A stretch of 64,000 nucleotides of DNA, taken from positions 1 through 64,000 of the forward strand of contig JADJOU010000038.1 in the NCBI GenBank assembly GCA_016713645.1, read 5' to 3'. This document shows, in pieces, positions 57,483 through 64,000 of the stretch. The notes below the pieces were generated by a model that did not search any database, was not told the origin of the DNA, and worked only from the letters and a program-made list of their open reading frames with translations. The stretch is from Bacteroidota bacterium. Its GTDB lineage: Bacteria > Bacteroidota > Bacteroidia > Chitinophagales > JADJOU01. How positions within the stretch are numbered: the first letter of the stretch is position 1; each line of letters begins with the position of its first letter. Position numbers and translations under genes: made by a program.

Positions 57483-60400
57483 ATGTCTGTTAGATTTTTT
57501 TTAATATGTTTTATTTTGCAATTAAACTCTTCAATTGCAAACAATGCTGGAACTTCCATGGAGTTTTCCTATGAGGTAATTGATTCCACCAACCGAATAT
57601 ATAAATTCAATTATTATCATTATCATAATTGTTTATCTGGATGGTATTCAATTGGAAATCCTGAGAATATTTATATAAAAAGTTTGGGCTCAAATGCCTT
57701 TAATGGTGATACTTTAGCAAAGGTAGCAATGAAATGTCTAAACCATCCAAACGGCTATGCGCGCAGCCAGGCTTGCCCTGGATCTCAAGATAATTGCGCT
57801 ACAGGAGTATGGCCTCCCGTGGGTGCAGAGGGCTATCAACTCTACGTGTGGGAGGCTTATTTTACTTTCCCAAAAATATGGGATAAATATTTGATTTATC
57901 ACCCCGAGGCTGCATATTGGTTTTATCCTGGACAGTTGAGTTCTAATTACGACCGATTGTTTGTCAATCCATATGGCGGTGGGAATTCTTGCGATTTCGT
58001 CGCACAAGCGACCATCGATTTTAGCAAGGCATCTTATAATAATAGCCCCACCAATCCCAATATCAACCTCATTCCGGTTTTTTGCAAGAATAAAAAAGTG
58101 ATTCACAGTTTTAACAGCATTGACCCAGATGGAGATTCACTAGTCTATAATTTAAAGGATATTCAAGTGAGTACTTTTACACCAACCTATAAATTCGGTG
58201 CCCCTTTTATTACACAGCCGCATATCAATGGCACAACTACCCAACATCCCACACTGGATTGTGGCTATAGTTGGAATAGTCAAACAGGGGAATATAAGTG
58301 GAAACCCGATACCGTTCAATTTAGTCAAATAGATGTGCGCATTGATGAATATCGCAATAGTCAATTGATTGGCTCTTCCGAGCGCATTGCCATCTATATC
58401 GTCAAGGATGTATCATCTTGTTCGGAGATAGCACTCGATAGTGCACTTTCTCCTTCCTGTACCTTGTTTTCAAAATCATCGAATGTGAAGGATAGTTTTG
58501 GTTGTTATATCAATGATTATGTGCAATCTGAATTTGTGTTTTGCGAGAAAACACCGATGACAATCAATTTTAGGATAAATAATAAACAAAAGAAAATAGT
58601 CAAGCTGGATAATTATGCAGGCTATGGCAGTGCAGTAGATTTGGATACGAGCAAAGTGGATTCCATACGCGATTTTAGATTGACATGGTCCAATCCTATC
58701 TATGGCAAGCATTATGGCACTTTTGCCTTTACGGGTTGCCCGGATACCGGCATTTACAATACCAAATTTGATAATTATATCACCCTTCCATTCACGGTAC
58801 TCAGAACACCGCGCCCTCATAGAGATACTTTGTTCTATTGTGCTATAGGCGGTGCGAAAGACTTGTATATCAGAAATCTGGATAGTGGGGTGACTGTTGA
58901 TTGGAGCCATCACAGCGGATTTACATATAGCAATGCTGATTCGAGTCATGTGAAAATAGCCCTGACCCACGATACGACTTATTATATCTATTACAAATAC
59001 TATGGAACTTCTTGTCCTTCCTGCAATATGATAGATACTGTTGTTGTGAAATTCGTTCCAGATTTTAGCCATACAACCCTGCCTTTAACGAGCACTGTAT
59101 GCATCAGCAGCGGCAGTCAAGTGACCATCAAAGGAGATAGTATGAATGCGCCGTATAGCTATGCCTGGACGCCTATGCAGCGCATATTCCATCCAATAAC
59201 AGGTCTGCTGTTAGATTCTGCAAGCAGCGCAACTATTGGCAATCCACGCCTCAAACCATTTGTCAGTTCAACCTATTATGTTGAGATTACCTCTAAAACA
59301 GGCTGTACTGTTTTGGATTCTGCCAGGGTGAATGTGGTTGATTCGGCCATCAATTTCAGCATCCAAGCTTCTAAGAAATATTGGTGCAATTGCGATACTG
59401 CGCAACTGCAAGCGGTGTCCAATACTTTTGTGGGCTGTAGTTTACAAGATTATCCCATCAACAATCCCATTAGTTACTCAATTACTTCAGGGAGCTCGTC
59501 GCCTTATCCCATTAAGCCCTATAACAATTACCCCTCGATATTTGGAGGGCATGGCGGCAAGAGTGTAAAGCATAGAATTTTGATAAAAAATGCAGAGCTC
59601 AAGGCTATGGGTGTGGCGGGAAAAAATATTAAGAGCCTGAGTTTTTATACAGATACAGTGAAGCAAGTGAAGTATAAAAATTTGCAAATCACGATGGCCT
59701 GCAGTGCAGAAGATACGATTCGCGCTGCCTTTGTTCCCACCACGGTATTTTACAGGGACAGTTTGATATTATTATCCGACATGGAGTATATACTCCCTTT
59801 GAAACAATTTGGGTATAATGTGGGGCTAGAAGAAAACTTATTTATAGAAATTTGCTTTAAGAATGATACGAATTATGTGAATGCCAATAGTCAATTAGAA
59901 GTTCAAACGACTGCATATCCATCAGTCGCTTTTACATACGGAAATAATGTTTGCGCATCCTATACATGGCTTGGCACGAGTAATCTGCGGCCTAAAATAA
60001 AGTTTGGCAAGACAAGTCCAAATCCAAGTGTTCCGAGTACATATAATTGGTCGCCCAATATAGGATTGAGCAGCAATATCATTTCTAATCCGGTGGTGAA
60101 TCGCTGTGCGCCGATTATGTATACCTTGACAGCAGGCAAAGGCGTGTGTTCAATGAGCGATAGTATTTTTATACAGGCTGATACTATTTTAAATATTACA
60201 GCTAGAAAAGATACATTTATTTGCAGCAAGCGAACTGTCCAACTCAATGCAGATGCCATAGGCAGTCCGATTAGAGGTAGTGCACTCACTTATTTATGGC
60301 GTGCCTTTCCCAAAGACAGTTCATTGAAGGATTCAACAAGTTTGATTTCACTCGTTTCTCCAGATACAACAACAAGCTATATCATTTACATCACCAATGG

Positions 60401-63400
60401 AGCATGCATAAAGTCTGATACTGTGACCATAACAGTTGGTACACCTTTGAAAATTGCGATGAGTAAAAAAGATCCCACTTGCCTTGGTGCTAATGGAAAA
60501 GCAATTGCTAAGAGCAATAACGGAAATGCACCATTTAATTATATTTGGAGTCCATTCAATGTAAATCATGATACAATACAATCATTATTACAAGGCAAAT
60601 ATAAAGTAACTGTATTGGCTGCAGATGGCTGCGAAGGAAGGGATTCTGTGACTTTAGTAAATATTCAAAAGACGCTATCGATATCGCTGAGCAAAACGGA
60701 TGTCACCTGTTTTGGAAAGAATGATGGCAGATTGAAAGCAAGTGTATTGAGTGCAGAGACTGGGCCATTTCAATATACATGGATTCCTAGTTTGGGGAAT
60801 TCAGACAGTTTTTCAACGCTCAATGCTGGATGGCATAAAGTAACTATATTGGATACTCCAAGCAATTGCATTGGAAAGGATAGTATAGAGATTAAACAAG
60901 CTGCGAAGTTGATTGTGCAAGCAGACAGCATTGATGTGAGCTGTTATGGAATGGCTACGGGAAGTTTGACTACAGCGACTGTCGGTGGCACTTTGCCTTA
61001 TAGTTATAGTTGGAGCGATACATCGTTGGGCAATGTTTCAAGCGCAATCAATAAAGTGGCCAAAACATATAGTGTGACCGTGACGGATAAAAATGGATGC
61101 AGAGATAGCAGTGCGACGAAGATTAATCAACCCAATGAACTCATCACTAGTTTATATAAAACGGATTCTGTGCAATGCTATGGGGATTCTAATGGCGTTG
61201 CCATCATTCAAGTGACAGGAGGAACTTATCCATATTCATATACTTGGTTGAATGGCAGTGGTCAAATAGATTCGAATGTCAATACCCTTAAAAAAGGAAT
61301 CTATACAGTCGTGATTAAAGATAAATTCAACTGTCTGGATTCCATCAAATCGATTGCGATTGGCTCACCAGATAGCATATCTATTGATGCTACAGTAATA
61401 CAGAATTTTTGTTTTGGACAAAATGCTGGAAAAATAAAACTCAATGTTCGTGGAGGTCGAATGCCTTATAGTTATTTGTGGAGTGATAATAGTATTGGAG
61501 ATACTATAGCCAATCTTCAAGTGGGGACATATAGTGTTACGGTAAAAGACAATTCCTTATGCAGTCAAGTTAAAACCTTTATAATCACTCAGCCAACCTT
61601 GATAAAGCGAATAATTCAAACAGATTCTGTTCGATGTTTTAATGAGGCAAATGGGAAGGCTGTCGTTCATATCAGCGGAGGTATAAAGTCTTATACATAT
61701 AATTGGAATGCGCTTCCCATTCAAACTGATAGCATAGCTATAGGATTGAAGCAGGGAATGTATCTATTAAATGCTTCGGACTCTAATGGATGTATGAGCC
61801 TAGATACAGTGTTGATTCGCCAACCTCAGCCGCTTGTTAGCGCTATACAAGCAGATAGTGTAACTTGTTTCAATAAGAGAGATGGGTTGATTTCCATGCA
61901 GACCCAAGGAGGCAATGGGAATTATAGTTATACAAATAATGGAATGAGTGTATTCTTTCCTATGACTAATTTAGATACCGGTTCCTATTTTATTATTACC
62001 AAGGATGCAAAGCAATGCGCGGACACCCAAATAGTGCGTATATACCAAGCTCCGAAAATTAGTGGCTTTATGATTACGGATTCCATTCGATGTGCAAGCA
62101 GCAAGAATGGCAAATCAAAAGTGGTGGCGACAGGAGGTACAGGAAAACTGACTTATCAGTGGACGAATGGCAGTCTTGCAGATAGTGCAATCAACCTAGT
62201 TAAAGGAAAAGTTGAAGTTACTATCAGCGACATTAAGAATTGTCAAGCGATATTCATAGATACTGTTAAAAGCCCACCTGCCATAAATATTGTGTTTAAA
62301 ACAGGGGAATCCAATTGCAAAGGGTCATCGACAGGCTATATAAAAGCAATGGTAGGAGGCGGTGCACCACCTTATCTCTATCAATGGAATACCTCGCCGA
62401 TTCTTTTTATGGATAGTATTTCTCAAATTAAAGCGGGTATTTATCAGTTGAAAATTACGGATAGCAAGGGTTGTGAAGATACGCTGAGCGCCATTCTTTC
62501 AGAGCCAATCAGTGAGATGGAGGTCATTTTAAAAACAAAAATAAATGCCACATGCTATAAGGCAGGGGATGGGCAAATAGAGGTAATGGTCAAAGGAGGA
62601 CTTGCCCCATATCAGTATAAGTGGAATACAAACCCTGCACAATTCACAGCTTTGGCAAAGAATCTAAGTGCCAATGAACTTTATACTGTTACCGTAACAG
62701 ACCAAAAGGGATGCGAGGATACAATGAGTTTTAGCATTGCGGAGCCGCAATTATTGACGATTGATAAAATAGAATTACAACATGTGCAGTGTCCAAAAGA
62801 TCAAAATGGGTTTATTAAATTGACGATGAAAGGGGGAACAGTCAATGCCACTAGATCATATCAATTGTCTACGGATAGTGTTTTATGGATAAGCAATAGG
62901 ATGTTGCAAAACTTATCAGGTGGCATATACAAAATATGGGTGCGAGATGCAAATGGATGCATTGCAACCACTCAAGCGGAGATAAAAGAGCCTGAGTTGC
63001 TTATTGTGCAGATTAACCCCTAGGGACACTTTTGTTAAAATGGGTCATGCTGTTTTATTGGTGCCACAAGTTCAAACGAAGTCCAATAATATACCCCAAG
63101 ATTTAGTGTATAAATGGTCGCCTTCCATAGGATTGAGTTGCGCCGATTGTAAAACTCCAATAAGTGTTGTATTCCACGATCAGACTTATCGATTGACAAC
63201 TATTCAAAATGGAACGTGCGAGGTTGAAACCATTACCAGAATCTATGTCGACCATGATGATGTTTATATCCCTAATGCATTCAGTCCAAATGGCAAAGGC
63301 CCAGAGGAAAATGAACAATTCAAGGTATATGGTCAAGGAATTTTAAAGGTGGAGATGATGATATTCAACCGCAGTGGGGAACGCGTATATACGGAAATGA

Positions 63401-63534
63401 GCAGCAATCCCGCATGGGATGGCAAATATAGAGGGGAGTTTGTCCAAGATGGGGTATATGTTTATACGATTGAAATCACTTTTTTAGGAGGACAGAAAGC
63501 GCGAAAGCATGGAAGTGTTACCGTTTTAAGGTAA
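57483..63534 (+). CDS. Giant SprB-repeat protein with T9SS type B (CHU_C) C-terminal domain (one frameshift)
   Basis: About 2015 residues when mended. The signal peptide is MSVRFFLICFILQLNSSIAN. Residues about 25-310 are a beta-rich N-terminal module (YYHYHNCLSGWYSIGNPENI, SIDPDGDSLVYNL) found in many gliding-associated surface proteins. Several Ig-like segments follow. From about residue 990 to 1840 come about 11 SprB repeats, each like VTCFGKNDGRLKA ... GGTLPYSYSWSD ... GTYSVTVKDNSLC. The frame breaks near 63015. The end is the type B domain: DVYIPNAFSPNGKGPEENEQ, VEMMIFNRSGERVYTEM and WDGKYRGEFVQDGVYVYTIE. SprB is the mobile gliding adhesin, but many such proteins occur in non-gliders, so motility is not implied. 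Confidence 0.9.
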
Positions 63535-63634
63535 AGAGATTATTGTACAATAAAAAGAAATTCAATCTATTGATTTTCAATTTAATTATTTTATGGGGAC
63601 TTAAAAATTCTTATGCCTATTTTTGTAATTCACT

Positions 63635-64000
63635 ATGAATTGGTTTAAAGACTTTATACCGAATTGGAAAGCTGCCTTGGCAGCGGATAAATGGATACTT
63701 CCAAAAATGGTATTCTTATTGACAGTTGGGAATTTTAATCCCTATTTATTTAGCATCATTTTACCTATTTTACAAAAGAGAGGGGACGATGATTCCTGAC
63801 CCACTCTTGGATATGATCGACCCGAGCGATGTATCCAGAATGATATTTATGCTCTTGTATACAGGTTTATTTGTCACTATCTTATGGCTTTTAGCGTATC
63901 CAAAAGAGTTGAAAGTGGGGATGAAACTCTATGTCGTCATATCCTATATGCGCATGATTACGGTTTATATGATTCCGTTGGAGCCGCCATCAGGATTGAT
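63635..64000 (+). CDS. PAP2-related / sphingomyelin-synthase-like membrane protein, partial and frameshifted
   Basis: The gene runs off the window. The start MNWFKDFIPNWKAALAADKW is followed by a membrane segment (ILPKMVFLLTVGNFNPYLFS). A frame break lies near 63740. The sequence then reads IPDPLLDMIDPSDVSRMIFM, LLYTGLFVTILWLLAYPKEL and YMRMITVYMIPLEPPSG. The IPLEPPxG and preceding two membrane helices match the PAP2_C group that includes sphingomyelin synthases and related Bacteroidota proteins. The catalytic HxxxHxxD part lies beyond the window, so enzyme class is inference. Confidence 0.65.

Noticed and set aside
58476..59072. 198-codon minus-strand frame inside the SprB-repeat gene
   Set aside because: It lies fully opposite a long gene with strong domain support and shows no domain itself.
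57483..63534. Gliding motility as a conclusion from SprB repeats and CHU_C domain
   Set aside because: These domains are common in non-gliding Bacteroidota; no gld or spr machinery gene is present in the window.

Overview
The window looks like a chromosomal segment of a Bacteroidota bacterium, most likely in or near Saprospirales/Chitinophagales. The reasons are the AT-rich coding style, nine genes ending in type IX secretion (T9SS) sorting domains (eight type A, one type B/CHU_C), SprB-type repeats, the long Bacteroidetes form of NusB, a DUF1800/DUF1501 pair, and several TAnnTTTG (-7) promoters. No rRNA, tRNA or CRISPR array was recognised.

Region 1 (1-9350) is a decayed, repeat-rich stretch. 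It holds a shattered IS91-family transposase plus tyrosine recombinase (minus strand), an unknown broken gene, and a VOC / DUF1905 / VOC / TfoX-like cluster with reading-frame breaks. A broken ParE/RelE-type toxin-antitoxin pair and a broken secreted T9SS esterase follow. Spacers contain dispersed word-like repeats and hairpins. Almost every gene here is interrupted by small indels.

Region 2 (9350-34950) is mostly ordinary metabolism and surface biology: DUF1800 and DUF1501 proteins, a photolyase/cryptochrome, HigBA, an M20 dipeptidase whose metal motif is altered, a DUF885 protein, an ATP-cone/PD-(D/E)XK nuclease with an in-frame stop, 4-hydroxyphenylpyruvate dioxygenase, and an FG-GAP T9SS protein. 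It continues with a desaturase strikingly like eukaryotic DEGS1 (sphingolipid delta-4 desaturase), threonine aldolase, thymidine kinase, a T9SS protein, a SPOR protein, an amino-acid dehydrogenase, NusB, an M1 peptidase and a TPR protein.

Region 3 (35000-47150) has a REP-associated tyrosine transposase (RAYT) carrying REP-like palindromes and a pentapeptide minisatellite inside its own coding sequence. It also has a DEAD-box helicase with a DbpA-type tail, a rhodanese lipoprotein, and a 630-bp spacer with three sRNA-like units (promoter-like motif plus near-identical terminator). Then come Pcm, a phosphohexomutase, CcmF and CcmE (CXXXY type), a cluster of 118-bp inverted repeats, and a pair of overlapping unknown genes.

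Region 4 (47278-64000) is a run of four large secreted T9SS proteins (1938 aa and about 2000 aa for the two largest), separated by a GGCGATT heptamer array and hairpins. It ends in a truncated PAP2/sphingomyelin-synthase-like membrane gene. The DEGS1-like desaturase and this last gene together suggest sphingolipid-modifying capacity, although they lie about 40 kb apart.

One-base frame breaks occur throughout, roughly every few kb after position 9350 and every 100-200 bases before it. Those after 9350 may be sequencing indels, some in homopolymers; those before it may reflect real decay, low consensus quality, or both.
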